Assembly: GCA_946410085.1 (NCBI GenBank)
Contig: CAMJZA010000002.1
Span: 47,835 to 111,834, forward strand
Reading direction: 5' to 3'
Length of the DNA: 64,000 nt
DNA from: an uncultured Treponema sp.
GTDB taxonomy: Bacteria; Spirochaetota; Spirochaetia; Treponematales; Treponemataceae
A program made the position numbers and the translations under genes. Position 1 is the first letter of the stretch. Every line of letters starts with the position of its first letter. This document shows, one piece after another, positions 35,099-43,593 of the stretch. Under the pieces are notes generated by a model. The model did no database searches and had not been told where the DNA came from. It saw only the letters and a list, made by a program, of their open reading frames with translations.

Positions 35099-36772
35099 TC
35101 AGAAATAATTCTGGCTGTCAAGGGGAACCGTATAGCCGACACCCACATCCAGATAGCCGTTATTCCGTTTCTTCGCAAAAATCTGAACCACGGCAAAGTC
35201 CCCGCTCGGATCAACCTGCACATCCTGCACGGAGACCGTATCGTCAACGTTGAATCCCGATGATTCTGCAACGGAGCCCCTGACAATGCGGCTGACGACG
35301 TACTGGTTCCTGTTCAGCGACGATGAGTGGCTCAGCTGCATGCCGAGCAGCGGCACAAGGGCTTCGGCTATCACATCATGCGTATACACCACATTGCCGG
35401 GGGCATCGGGGCGTTCGTCCAGATAGACAATGCGCTCATGTGCGCCACCCGACGCATCAAGGGTCCGCAGATTCAGAATCGTCCCGATCTCACGCCGCAT
35501 GAAGTCGGCCTTCAAATCATCGAGCGAGCTTATCCGCCTTCCGCTGATGCCGACGATTGTTTCCCCCACGGTCAGGCCGGAACGCGCCGCAGGCGAGGAC
35601 GGCATGACATATTCGACGGAAAGCCCTTCATTCACCGCCCCGCTGCCGGCCCGCCGCTTCGTCCTGCCGTAGCAGCCGATCCAGGCAGCCTTCCGCTTTC
35701 CCTTTGCATAGAACAGGGGAAGCTCATAGCGCAGGTACTCAACCGGTATCGCGAAATTCAGGCCCTGATAGTTCTGCACCCCGGCAAAGACAATCGCCTG
35801 TACGTCTCCCTTCGAGTCAATGAGCGGACCGCCGGAATTACCGGAGTTCACCGCCGCGTCAATCTGAAAGACCTTACCGGCACTAAACAGTTCCCGATCC
35901 TTCGAAGAAATAATGCCGCTCGTGAGTGTCCGGTCCAGTCCCAAGGGAGAGCCGATGGCATAGACCTTATCGCCCACATCAAGGCTCTCGCTTGAACCGA
36001 GGGTAAAGACATAGGGGGCCTCCACTTCCGTCTTCAGGAGCGCGAGGTCAACATTCTCGTCATAGCCGATAATCCTGGCAGGAATTCTCGTATCCGGATC
36101 CTCGGCAAGGTAGACATAGAGCCGGGCAAAGCCCTTGTACTCAGGGTCAACGCAGTCCGCGATGACATGGTGGTTCGTGATGATGTAGCCGGACCGGTCA
36201 ATGAAAAAACCGCTTCCCAGGACGGAGTCATTGTAGCCGACCCTGCCCTGCACCTTTACCCCTTTGTCAACAAAGACGGTTACCGTTCCTTTTACGCATG
36301 CCGCCAGGGTCGAAAAGCTGCTCTGCGGCGCAGAAAAACCGGGAACACCCCGCAGGACAGCAGACTCAAGCTCGTTCCGCTGCATCTTGAGGGAAGCGAG
36401 TTCCGCATAGCCGACTGCATCGAGCGAATTGAACAGGCGGAGGGCTTCCAGATAGTCCTTCTGGGCAACAGCCTTTTTGTACAGGCCGACAACCTTTGCC
36501 TCATAGGACGCATAGAGGCTCTGTGCAGAAGAAAAGCGGGGATTGGCGTCAAGCAGGAGCTTTGAACGCCAGAACGCCTCAACGACTTTCTCCTCGGATA
36601 TCTTCTGTATCCGGCTGATTTCATAGGATGCAGCATCCTCGGACGTATACTTTCGGGTACTTGTATCCACCCCGTCCTTCTCAGCGGCAGACGGAGACGA
36701 TGCACAGGAAAACAGCAGGGACGCCGCACAGACGAGCAGGAAAACAGGCAGCTTTCGACGGAACCGGAACAT
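35099..36772 (-). CDS. HtrA/DegP-like trypsin-family serine protease, probable lipoprotein
   Basis: 557 residues. The N-terminus (FLLVCAASLLFSC) is a signal with a relaxed lipobox, Cys23 being the likely lipidated residue; spirochaetal lipoboxes are often loose. A helical region of about 120 residues precedes the protease, which carries the full triad: His in ITNHHVI, Asp in NVDLALLK and Ser in NSGNSGGPL. Two PDZ-like regions follow (about 390-470 and 480-550). The family degrades or refolds damaged envelope proteins. It begins three bases after the stop of the calcium-loop protein gene, so the two form an operon and may share a function at the envelope. Confidence 0.88.
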   Translation of the reverse strand: MFRFRRKLPVFLLVCAASLLFSCASSPSAAEKDGVDTSTRKYTSEDAASYEISRIQKISEEKVVEAFWRSKLLLDANPRFSSAQSLYASYEAKVVGLYKKAVAQKDYLEALRLFNSLDAVGYAELASLKMQRNELESAVLRGVPGFSAPQSSFSTLAACVKGTVTVFVDKGVKVQGRVGYNDSVLGSGFFIDRSGYIITNHHVIADCVDPEYKGFARLYVYLAEDPDTRIPARIIGYDENVDLALLKTEVEAPYVFTLGSSESLDVGDKVYAIGSPLGLDRTLTSGIISSKDRELFSAGKVFQIDAAVNSGNSGGPLIDSKGDVQAIVFAGVQNYQGLNFAIPVEYLRYELPLFYAKGKRKAAWIGCYGRTKRRAGSGAVNEGLSVEYVMPSSPAARSGLTVGETIVGISGRRISSLDDLKADFMRREIGTILNLRTLDASGGAHERIVYLDERPDAPGNVVYTHDVIAEALVPLLGMQLSHSSSLNRNQYVVSRIVRGSVAESSGFNVDDTVSVQDVQVDPSGDFAVVQIFAKKRNNGYLDVGVGYTVPLDSQNYF

Positions 36773-36775
36773 CCT

Positions 36776-38887
36776 TTACATCTCCGAATCAGGAATAAGC
36801 ATGCCGTAGCAGAATTCTCCGGCATGGACGGCGTGAACCCTGTCCCCGTCCTTTTCAATCACCGTGGAAAGCCCCTGCACCGCATTCCGCTTAAAAAAGT
36901 CGAGTGCTGCCTTTGAAAGCTTTGAAGAACCGGCCTCTCCTATCCAATAGAAGGGATATGAGGAATCCTTCATGACCGGCAGTTCCTGGCTGCCGCTCTT
37001 CACCAGAACCGGTATGCCGTCAGCAATCGTAACGCTCACGACATTTTCCTTATACGGCAGGTAGAACATATCGGTTTCTATCCGCTTCCCGCTTTCCGCA
37101 TCAATACCCGTCGAAACACGGACGTTCCAGTAGCCGTCGCCGTCGGTGTCCCAGGAACTGATGACGGCACCGCCGTCAAGGTATTCTTCCGTAAAGTCGG
37201 GAACCGTGTCCCCGTCCGTATCCACCTGCACCATGCGGAGATAAAAATCCGCACCGTTCGACGGCGTCCCGAACAGGTTCGTCATGACGGTCCGTTCAAC
37301 CGCAGTATCATGAACGGACGCCTCGCCATCGGAAACAGCAGCATAGTACTCCGTCGTCTCAAAGACGGAATCCCCGTCGGCATCAACAATGCGGGATACG
37401 GGCATGCTGTCAGAGAACAGCGAATGGGCGTACAGCTTCCCTTCGTGGTAATAGTCCGCAGCCTGGATCTGTCCGTCAAGAACCGTCACCGTTATCCAGG
37501 AATTCTCACGCTCCGTACTGGGGACCGTAAAACTTGCGGAAGCAGCGGCAAGTTCCGCCCGGTCGAGCCGCCGTTCATCGACATTCGGCACGGGGAAAAA
37601 GAATTCTGCCCCGCAGACACCGCTGATAACCCGGTCATACTCCATGCGGACGGGGGTCCACTGCAGCGCCTCGCCCAGCAGATTGAAGATATTGACCTTC
37701 CTGCCGTTAAAGTCCTTCACGACAAAGGTAGACAGGGCAGGAAAAACCTGCCAGGTAAAGTCAGCCTCAAGCGCATACAGGTAATCAGCATCATACAGGA
37801 TTCCGGAAACGGGAACGCCGAAGTCGCAGAAAACCTCCCACTCCAGCTCACCGTCCTGATTTGCGTCAAGGGCAATGTGCTGGGGCCGGCCGCGGTAGTA
37901 GGATACCGTCATGTCATCAATGCCGTCGCCGCTCGTATCGCAGGTAAATTCTCCGCAGAAGGCGGTGAAATACTCCTTTGCTTCTGCCTTTACCTGTTCA
38001 TCGTCAATTGCCAGCATGAAGGCCCGCATATAGTCAACATTCAGACTGTCGTCCGCAAAGGATGCAATGTACTCAAAAGCCTCTTTCTGTCCGATCAGGC
38101 CCTCGTCAAGGGCAACGCCGGCATAGAGCGGATGCACCAGCCCCCGTGCGCTGAAGGACTGGAGCAGTTTCTTCCGTTCATCCCCCCGGGCAAATGCCAG
38201 CGCCATTATCTCAAGTTCGGCATCTTCATCTTTCGTGCTTTCGTCATAGAGCTTCATCTGGTTTATGAACGATGCCGCCAGGCGGCTGACGACCGGATCA
38301 TCGTCCGTCGGATCCTCATAGGTGAAAAAGAGCTGGGGAAAGCGGGTGTCGTCGGGGAAAATCTTCCGGGCATTTGAAATCTTGTTTCTTGCTGCCGTAT
38401 ATGATTCCGGCGTTCCGAGCCGGTAGTAGGCCTTTGCCCTGATATACTCGGCGGAAGAGGAGAACACGGGCGGATTTGCATCCAGTACGGAAAAGACCTC
38501 CGCACTCCTTCCCGTATCCGAAAGGATGTCCGCATAGAGAATCCTCGCATTGTCCCTGTTGTAGTTAACCCAGTTGTTGCCGTCGATGGCCTGCTTTACC
38601 AGGGCAGAAACCTCTGCCCGGCTGCCCCCGCCTTTCTGGACAGCAACGGCATAGATATACCAGAGGTCTGAAACGCTCTCATCATAGCTGAGTCCCATCT
38701 GCGCCTGGGAAGCGGCGGCGCTCCACGCAGACTGGGAAGCATAGTTGCCGGCAGCCTCAAGGCAGCGCAGGGCGGTCCGCCTGTTTGCAAGGGAAATCAC
38801 GGAAGACGTTCCCGATGAATCCTGTGCCGACACAAACGAACAGGCTGCAACAAAACACATACAAAACGCTACGAGTCTCACCCTCAT
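36776..38887 (-). CDS. Secreted protein with TPR-like N-terminus and calcium-loop motifs
   Basis: About 703 residues from the ATG at 38887 (AAGGATG upstream; a longer start at 38935 lacks it). Signal peptide: VAFCMCFVAACSFVSAQ. Residues about 30-330 are helical with TPR-like periodicity. The second half holds several Asp-rich DxDGDxxxD loops: DTSGDGIDD, DANQDGELEWE, DADGDSVFETTEYY, DTDGDTVPDFTEEY and DTDGDGYWN, which resemble EF-hand/thrombospondin type-3 calcium loops. It likely binds calcium outside the cytoplasm. A TATAAT-like box lies 40 nt upstream (38927-38932), with a poor -35. The protease gene follows immediately. Confidence 0.72.
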   Translation of the reverse strand: MRVRLVAFCMCFVAACSFVSAQDSSGTSSVISLANRRTALRCLEAAGNYASQSAWSAAASQAQMGLSYDESVSDLWYIYAVAVQKGGGSRAEVSALVKQAIDGNNWVNYNRDNARILYADILSDTGRSAEVFSVLDANPPVFSSSAEYIRAKAYYRLGTPESYTAARNKISNARKIFPDDTRFPQLFFTYEDPTDDDPVVSRLAASFINQMKLYDESTKDEDAELEIMALAFARGDERKKLLQSFSARGLVHPLYAGVALDEGLIGQKEAFEYIASFADDSLNVDYMRAFMLAIDDEQVKAEAKEYFTAFCGEFTCDTSGDGIDDMTVSYYRGRPQHIALDANQDGELEWEVFCDFGVPVSGILYDADYLYALEADFTWQVFPALSTFVVKDFNGRKVNIFNLLGEALQWTPVRMEYDRVISGVCGAEFFFPVPNVDERRLDRAELAAASASFTVPSTERENSWITVTVLDGQIQAADYYHEGKLYAHSLFSDSMPVSRIVDADGDSVFETTEYYAAVSDGEASVHDTAVERTVMTNLFGTPSNGADFYLRMVQVDTDGDTVPDFTEEYLDGGAVISSWDTDGDGYWNVRVSTGIDAESGKRIETDMFYLPYKENVVSVTIADGIPVLVKSGSQELPVMKDSSYPFYWIGEAGSSKLSKAALDFFKRNAVQGLSTVIEKDGDRVHAVHAGEFCYGMLIPDSEM

Positions 38888-38941
38888 ATCAACATCCTTA
38901 CATTCTATAACAAATCTATGGTCTCTATTATACACTACTTT

Positions 38942-40375
38942 CTAATATTTTACCACCCAGTTTTTGTATCCCAGGGCGGCCCCCCAGATGGCGGCAACCG
39001 GCTGTCCCTGCATGTCAAGGCGCTGTATCAGGGGGATCAGGTCCTTCTTTTCCGCACACTTCCAGCCGTCCAGTACGGACGCAACAGACCGTTCCGCAGT
39101 TCCCGCCGACTGTATGCGGTCGCCCGGCTGCCGGCTGCGGATGATGAAGGGAAACGACAGGCCCGGCAGCCGCAGTGAAGCCTCCGGTCCGGCCCCCTGC
39201 AGCTCCAGGACAAGGGCCGCCGTCTCAGTATCATCTGGACTGCCTGCGGACACGACGGCAACATCAAGCGGACCGATCCGGAAACGCCCCTCCTTCCGGA
39301 CCACAAGAAAAAAGCCCCCTTCTGCGGCTGCCTCCATATTCCGCTCAATGATGAGCTGCCCCCCGTCGACATGCAGGCTGAGGGACGAACAGGATTCCTT
39401 CCATCCGCTGCGGAGCTTCATGCCTGCGATACGGGAGAAAAACGCATAGGGAATGCGGCCCTCAGCCGGCCCCCTTGCCCTGCCGCCGTCGCAACGGGGC
39501 AGGGCATCGGCCGCATCGAACAGGAGGCGGACGCGGAGAGCCTTCGCTTCCCGGCAGAAACTGGCAGCGTCCAGCCCGATGCGACCGGAGCCTGCGGCGT
39601 CAACGGTAAAGCGGCAGCGTTTCCGGGCCGCTTCCAGCTCCCCGTCAAAAAATGCAGCATCATCCCGCATCTTTGCCGCCAGGGAAAGCAGGGCCTTTGA
39701 CCAGCCGCCGAACTGCCCGTCAAGCAGCGGCACCAGTACGTTCCGTACCCGGTTGCGCAGCAGGGCATTGTCGGCATTCGTACGGTCCGTCCTGAACGCA
39801 ATTCCCTGCTCAGCCAGATAGCGCTCTATATCTGCCCGCGTCACATCGAGCAGGGGCCGCAGATAGCGGTCACGGCACATCTGAATGCCCGAAAGAGACG
39901 CTACCCCGCTGCCGGACAGAAAACGCATCAGCAGGGTTTCCAGCTGGTCATTCCGGTTATGGGCAAGACAGAGAAAGTCGATGGCATGGTCCGCCATGCA
40001 GCGCTCAAAGCAGGCATAGCGGGCATCCCGCGCAGCTTCCTCAAGGCTCGCCCCGTGCAGCCTGACAGCCTCCAGAATCGCACCCCGCGGGATATCAGAG
40101 CGGAAACAGGGTATTCCCAGTGATGCACAGTAGTCCTGGACAAATGCCGCATCACCTGCCGTTTCTTCCTCCGGCCGCAAGTTGTGGTTTACCGTCACGG
40201 CACACAGACCGAAGGCGGGAGGCAGGATATGGGACAGGGCCGTCAGCAGGGAAACGGAATCCGCCCCGCCGCTGACGGCAGCCCCCAGCGTACACGGGGA
40301 AGACAGGCGTATACCGCAGGCCCGGAGGTTTTCCGAGATTCTGGCATCAAAATCAGCAACAAAAGACATCGCCAT
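38942..40375 (-). CDS. tilS: tRNA(Ile)-lysidine synthase TilS
   Basis: Modifies C34 of tRNA-Ile(CAU) to lysidine, essential for AUA decoding. The PP-loop motif AAVSGGADSVSLLTALSH and the LAHNRNDQLETLLMRFLSGS segment identify it; the C-terminal domain is long (about 478 residues in all). Starts at 40375 or 40369 are both possible. The upstream ATG at 40402 lies in the terminator hairpin of rplY and is rejected. The T-run of that terminator directly precedes the 40375 ATG, so expression depends on read-through or on a promoter not seen. Confidence 0.9.
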   Translation of the reverse strand: MAMSFVADFDARISENLRACGIRLSSPCTLGAAVSGGADSVSLLTALSHILPPAFGLCAVTVNHNLRPEEETAGDAAFVQDYCASLGIPCFRSDIPRGAILEAVRLHGASLEEAARDARYACFERCMADHAIDFLCLAHNRNDQLETLLMRFLSGSGVASLSGIQMCRDRYLRPLLDVTRADIERYLAEQGIAFRTDRTNADNALLRNRVRNVLVPLLDGQFGGWSKALLSLAAKMRDDAAFFDGELEAARKRCRFTVDAAGSGRIGLDAASFCREAKALRVRLLFDAADALPRCDGGRARGPAEGRIPYAFFSRIAGMKLRSGWKESCSSLSLHVDGGQLIIERNMEAAAEGGFFLVVRKEGRFRIGPLDVAVVSAGSPDDTETAALVLELQGAGPEASLRLPGLSFPFIIRSRQPGDRIQSAGTAERSVASVLDGWKCAEKKDLIPLIQRLDMQGQPVAAIWGAALGYKNWVVKY

Positions 40376-40400
40376 AAAAAAAGCCGGCAGAACTGCCGGC
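40376..40400 (-). terminator. Terminator after rplY, abutting the tilS start
   Basis: Minus strand GCCGGC (40400-40395) and GCCGGC (40388-40383) pair as an inverted repeat with AGTTCT as loop, followed by TTTTTTT (40382-40376). The next base begins ATGGCGATG of tilS. Confidence 0.85.
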
Positions 40401-40430
40401 ATATATCAGCTGCACGATACCTGCAGCAGT

Positions 40431-40985
40431 TTACTTCCTTGGGGGAGCAATCGTCACGACGAGATCGTTCGGATTGGAAAGAATCGTCAGCTTGTCGCTC
40501 AGGCCGAGATCCTTGACCGTGTACTTCTGTCCGATCTCAACCTTTGAAATGTCGGCGACGATGGTCTGGGGCATGTCGGCAGGCAGGGCCTTGATCTTCA
40601 CATCTGGAACGTGCTTGACGAGGAAGCCGCCCTTGAGGACTCCCGTCGGCGTACCGGAATAATGAATCTTGAGGCGGGCAACAACCGGCTTCTGGCCGCT
40701 GACAATGTGGAAATCAGCATGCAGGTTCTTATCGGTGATGATGTCATACTCAGTATCCTGAATATACGCCTGATACTCCTGTCCCTCAATAACCAGCTTA
40801 ATCAGCGTCGTCGGGGTAACCGAACGCCATGCCTTTGAAAACTCAGCCGCATCGATATCAAGCATCGTTGACTCGCCCTTCTCGTTATAGGCGACGGCAG
40901 GAATACGACCTGACGCGCGGAGAGCCTTTGCAACTTTTTTTCCAGTTTCCTTGCGGATTTTTGCATTAATTACCATCTGTTCCAT
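40431..40985 (-). CDS. rplY: 50S ribosomal protein L25 (Ctc form)
   Basis: 184 residues: an N-terminal 5S rRNA-binding L25 domain (KIRKETGKKVAKALRASGRI, AYIQDTEYDIITDKNLHADF) plus the C-terminal TL5/Ctc beta domain. The long form is usual in spirochaetes and Firmicutes. Preceded by AAGGAGT. It starts about 50 nt after the tRNA-Gln gene on the same strand and ends in a strong terminator. Confidence 0.96.
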   Translation of the reverse strand: MEQMVINAKIRKETGKKVAKALRASGRIPAVAYNEKGESTMLDIDAAEFSKAWRSVTPTTLIKLVIEGQEYQAYIQDTEYDIITDKNLHADFHIVSGQKPVVARLKIHYSGTPTGVLKGGFLVKHVPDVKIKALPADMPQTIVADISKVEIGQKYTVKDLGLSDKLTILSNPNDLVVTIAPPRK

Positions 40986-41035
40986 AACTAAAAAAAACTC
41001 CTTAAAAAAATTCCCTGCTGCGGGATATTTTATCT

Positions 41036-41108
41036 CTGGGACGGCAGGATTCGAACCTGCGGAATGACGGCACCAAAAGCCGTTGTCTTACCACTTGACG
41101 ACGTCCCA
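41036..41108 (-). tRNA. tRNA-Gln (anticodon UUG)
   Basis: Read on the minus strand, a full cloverleaf: acceptor stem TGGGACG/CGTCCCA, anticodon stem ACGGC/GCCGT with loop TTTTGGT, so the anticodon is TTG; the T-arm carries GGTTCGAATCC. Discriminator base G; CCA is not encoded. The gene lies between spoVG and rplY on the same strand. Confidence 0.96.
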
Positions 41109-41117
41109 ATAGAATGC

Positions 41118-41155
41118 AAAACAAAATGCAGGCCTGCGGACGCTGCTCCGCAGGC
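41118..41155 (-). terminator. Hairpin between spoVG and tRNA-Gln
   Basis: Minus strand GCCTGCGGA (41155-41147) pairs perfectly with TCCGCAGGC (41140-41132) around a 6-nt loop, followed by CTGCATTTTGTTTTGC. It could end the spoVG transcript or separate the tRNA. Confidence 0.65.
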
Positions 41156-41183
41156 TGCAAACCTGCTCTCCTGCCGGGGAATT

Positions 41184-41471
41184 TCAGTCTTCATCTTCGG
41201 TAGATGAAAACTCATCAAAATGACCTGCCGCGTACTCGGACAGAATTTTGTCCTGCAGGGCATTTCGAAAATCAGGGCTGATCGGATGAGCTACATCTTT
41301 ATACTCACCACTCGAAGTCTTCCGGCTCGGCATAGCTATAAAAGGCCCTGTCTTTCCCTCGATGACCTTCACATTATGAACAACAAAGCAGTCATCAAAC
41401 GTCACCGTGACATACGCCCGAAGCTTGCCTCCTCCCTCAACCTTCCGAATTCGCAACTCCGTAACTTGCAT
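41184..41471 (-). CDS. spoVG: SpoVG family RNA/DNA-binding regulator
   Basis: 95 residues from the ATG at 41471, which has GAGGAG upstream and gives the exact SpoVG N-terminus MQVTELRIRKVEGGGKLRAY. Further signature stretches are VTFDDCFVVHNVKVIEG and FIAMPSRKTSSGEYKDVAHP. SpoVG proteins bind nucleic acid; in Borrelia and Staphylococcus they regulate gene expression. The frame is open upstream to 41555, but that part overlaps the end of ispE and is not SpoVG-like. The ispE-spoVG adjacency is common. Confidence 0.95.
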   Translation of the reverse strand: MQVTELRIRKVEGGGKLRAYVTVTFDDCFVVHNVKVIEGKTGPFIAMPSRKTSSGEYKDVAHPISPDFRNALQDKILSEYAAGHFDEFSSTEDED

Positions 41472-41502
41472 ACGTAACTCCTCGTCAGCACCGGACCACC
41501 CA

Positions 41503-42324
41503 TCACCCGCTGAAAACACCAAAAACAGTGGACCCGGAGCCTGACATATCCGCAAAAGAGGCTCCTGCCTCTTTCATTGCGCAGACAGCACGTGCTATTT
41601 CCTCATGTCTGGCCGAGACAGGAACGGTAAAATCGTTGACAAAACGCCAGTCACCGGGTTCCTTCTCCCACTCGACCTTCCATGCATCCTTTCCCGAAAA
41701 GGCATTATGCCTCACCTTCCCCAGGGAAACAGCATCGTCCAGCCAGGTGTAGGCTTCCCTCGTGGAAACCGGAACACCCGGCAAAAAAAGGCGGACTGCA
41801 AGCTTCTGTTTCGGGGGCAGGCATGCAACCTGCTCACCCCGCCCCGTTACATACGCGGCATAGGGGTGCCCCGCACCTGCCTCGAGCAAGGCGTGCATGA
41901 AAAAAGGCACGTCACTTCCGACAGAAAGTGCCAGTCCGTACAGCTGGTCAGCTGTCAATCTCGTACCGAATAAACTGTCAATGGATTGAATAAAAGATGC
42001 AGCATCACTGGATCCGCCCCCCAATCCACCGCCGGAAGGAATCTGTTTGTCCACACTCACGCGGACGCTCGACTCAATACCGGTCAGCACGCAGAAAGCT
42101 TTGTATGCTTCAGTGAAGGTGTTCTTCTTTGGCAACAGCAGGGACGGACAGTCAACTTCACATTCCCTGCCCTTTCCGCCGATGATGGAGACGGAAAGGC
42201 TATCATGAAGGGAAATCGTCGTAAAGATCCCCTCGATGTCATGATATCCGTCAGCCCTCCGCGGGAACACGCTCAGACCGACGTTTATCTTTGCCGGAGC
42301 TTCAACAGTAACACTGTCAGCCAT
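41503..42324 (-). CDS. ispE: 4-diphosphocytidyl-2-C-methyl-D-erythritol kinase IspE
   Basis: A GHMP kinase of the MEP isoprenoid pathway, 273 residues. Seen: APAKINVGLSVFPRRADGYH at the N-terminus and the ATP-binding PSGGGLGGGSSDAASFIQS glycine-rich loop, then SDVPFFM. The start is 8 nt after a TATAGT -10 box with no Shine-Dalgarno, so translation is probably leaderless or nearly so. It precedes spoVG, and dnaJ lies upstream on the same strand. Confidence 0.95.
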   Translation of the reverse strand: MADSVTVEAPAKINVGLSVFPRRADGYHDIEGIFTTISLHDSLSVSIIGGKGRECEVDCPSLLLPKKNTFTEAYKAFCVLTGIESSVRVSVDKQIPSGGGLGGGSSDAASFIQSIDSLFGTRLTADQLYGLALSVGSDVPFFMHALLEAGAGHPYAAYVTGRGEQVACLPPKQKLAVRLFLPGVPVSTREAYTWLDDAVSLGKVRHNAFSGKDAWKVEWEKEPGDWRFVNDFTVPVSARHEEIARAVCAMKEAGASFADMSGSGSTVFGVFSG

Positions 42325-42332
42325 ACGGCAGA

Positions 42333-42362
42333 ACTATAGCATAGAACGGGCCTTTCCGTCAA
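42333..42362 (-). promoter_or_regulatory. Sigma-70 promoter of ispE with almost no leader
   Basis: Minus strand TTGACG (42362-42357), 18-nt spacer, TATAGT (42338-42333). The -10 box ends 8 nt before the ispE ATG at 42324, so the predicted mRNA would have 0-2 nt of leader. The -35 box is 5 nt from the dnaJ stop. Confidence 0.7.
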
Positions 42363-42366
42363 TATG

Positions 42367-43503
42367 TTACCGCAGACTTGAAAGCTCTATCAGGTTCGGG
42401 CTGGTCGTTGCGCCTTCCAGCTTCGCATACTCTTCCATCAGCCGCCGCTGCTCGGAGCTGATATGAGAGGGAAGCTGCACCATTACCTTTACGTACAGAT
42501 CCCCCTTGCGGCTTGTACCGGAAACAGGAACGCCCTCTCCCTTTATGCGGAGCATCTTGCCGTGCGTCGTACCCGAAGGAATCTTGAGCGTAATGCGGCG
42601 GTTATCCAGCGTCGGAATCGTAATGTCGGCTCCCAGCAGGGCCTGGGAAAGGCTGATGGGAACGGCACAATAGAGGTCCGTGTCACTGCGCTCAAAGCAG
42701 CGGTCTGACCGGACATGAAGCACGATGATCAGATCACCCGGCCTGCCGCCGTTCGTCCCCGCATCGCCCTGCTTGGGAATCGTTATCCGTTTGCCGTCAT
42801 CGGCTCCCGCCGGAATCGTAATCGTAACGATCGAATCCTTCTCTTCCGTTCCGCTGCCCCGGCAGTATTTACAGGGGTGGTCAATGACCGTTCCCTTACC
42901 GCCGCAGGTCGGACAGGTCTGCTGCACCTGAAAGAAGCCAGAACTCCTGCGTACCTGACCGACACCGCCGCAGGTAGAACAGGTCTTCCTGCTTGATCCG
43001 GGCTCTCCGCCCGTTCCCTTACAGTGAGAACAGACAACGCTGTGGGAAAAGCGGATGTCCTTCTTGGTGCCGAATACGGCATCCTTGAAGTCCAGTTCCA
43101 GATCATAGCGCAGGCTCTGGCCGTCGTTGTTGTTGCGGGAGCGTGACGAGCCGAAGCCGCCGAAACCACCGCCGAAGAGATTTTCGAAGATGTCTCCGAA
43201 ACCGCCGGAACCGAAAATATCCTGGAAATCGTGGAAGGCATGGCTGTAGCCCTGGGAGCCACCGCCCCCCATGCCTTCAAGGCCGGCAAAACCGTACTGG
43301 TCATAAATAGGCCGCTTCTGGTCATCGCTTAAGACTTCATACGCCTCAGTCGCCTCCTTGAACTTCTCCTCGGCTTCCTTATTGCCGGGGTTGCGGTCAG
43401 GGTGATACTTTATTGCGAGTTTCCTGTACGCCTTCTTTATCGACTCCTTGTCTGCACTCTTGTCCAGACCAAGGACTTCATAGTAGTCACGTTTGTCAGC
43501 CAT
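42367..43503 (-). CDS. dnaJ: Chaperone DnaJ
   Basis: About 378 residues. J domain with the invariant HPD ([11 protein letters not shown]), a Gly/Phe-rich linker, the four CxxCxGxG zinc repeats ([32 protein letters not shown]) and the C-terminal substrate-binding domain. The ATG at 43503 gives the expected [12 protein letters not shown] start. It follows dnaK by about 90 nt, with a hairpin between. Stimulates DnaK ATPase and delivers substrates. Confidence 0.97.
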   Translation of the reverse strand: MADKRDYYEVLGLDKSADKESIKKAYRKLAIKYHPDRNPGNKEAEEKFKEATEAYEVLSDDQKRPIYDQYGFAGLEGMGGGGSQGYSHAFHDFQDIFGSGGFGDIFENLFGGGFGGFGSSRSRNNNDGQSLRYDLELDFKDAVFGTKKDIRFSHSVVCSHCKGTGGEPGSSRKTCSTCGGVGQVRRSSGFFQVQQTCPTCGGKGTVIDHPCKYCRGSGTEEKDSIVTITIPAGADDGKRITIPKQGDAGTNGGRPGDLIIVLHVRSDRCFERSDTDLYCAVPISLSQALLGADITIPTLDNRRITLKIPSGTTHGKMLRIKGEGVPVSGTSRKGDLYVKVMVQLPSHISSEQRRLMEEYAKLEGATTSPNLIELSSLR

Positions 43504-43529
43504 TTCCAATCATTTCCTCTATACACAAA

Positions 43530-43577
43530 TTCCCCGCCGGACAGAGCCGCATGCGTGCAGTACCGTCAGGCGGGGAA
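43530..43577 (-). promoter_or_regulatory. Hairpin in the dnaK-dnaJ junction
   Basis: TTCCCCGCC and GGCGGGGAA (9 bp, perfect) enclose a 30-nt loop; on the minus strand the second arm is followed by TTTGTG, not a T-run. It may act as a processing or partial termination site lowering dnaJ relative to dnaK, as such hairpins do elsewhere. Confidence 0.6.
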
Positions 43578-43593
43578 GCCCCAAAACTATCCG

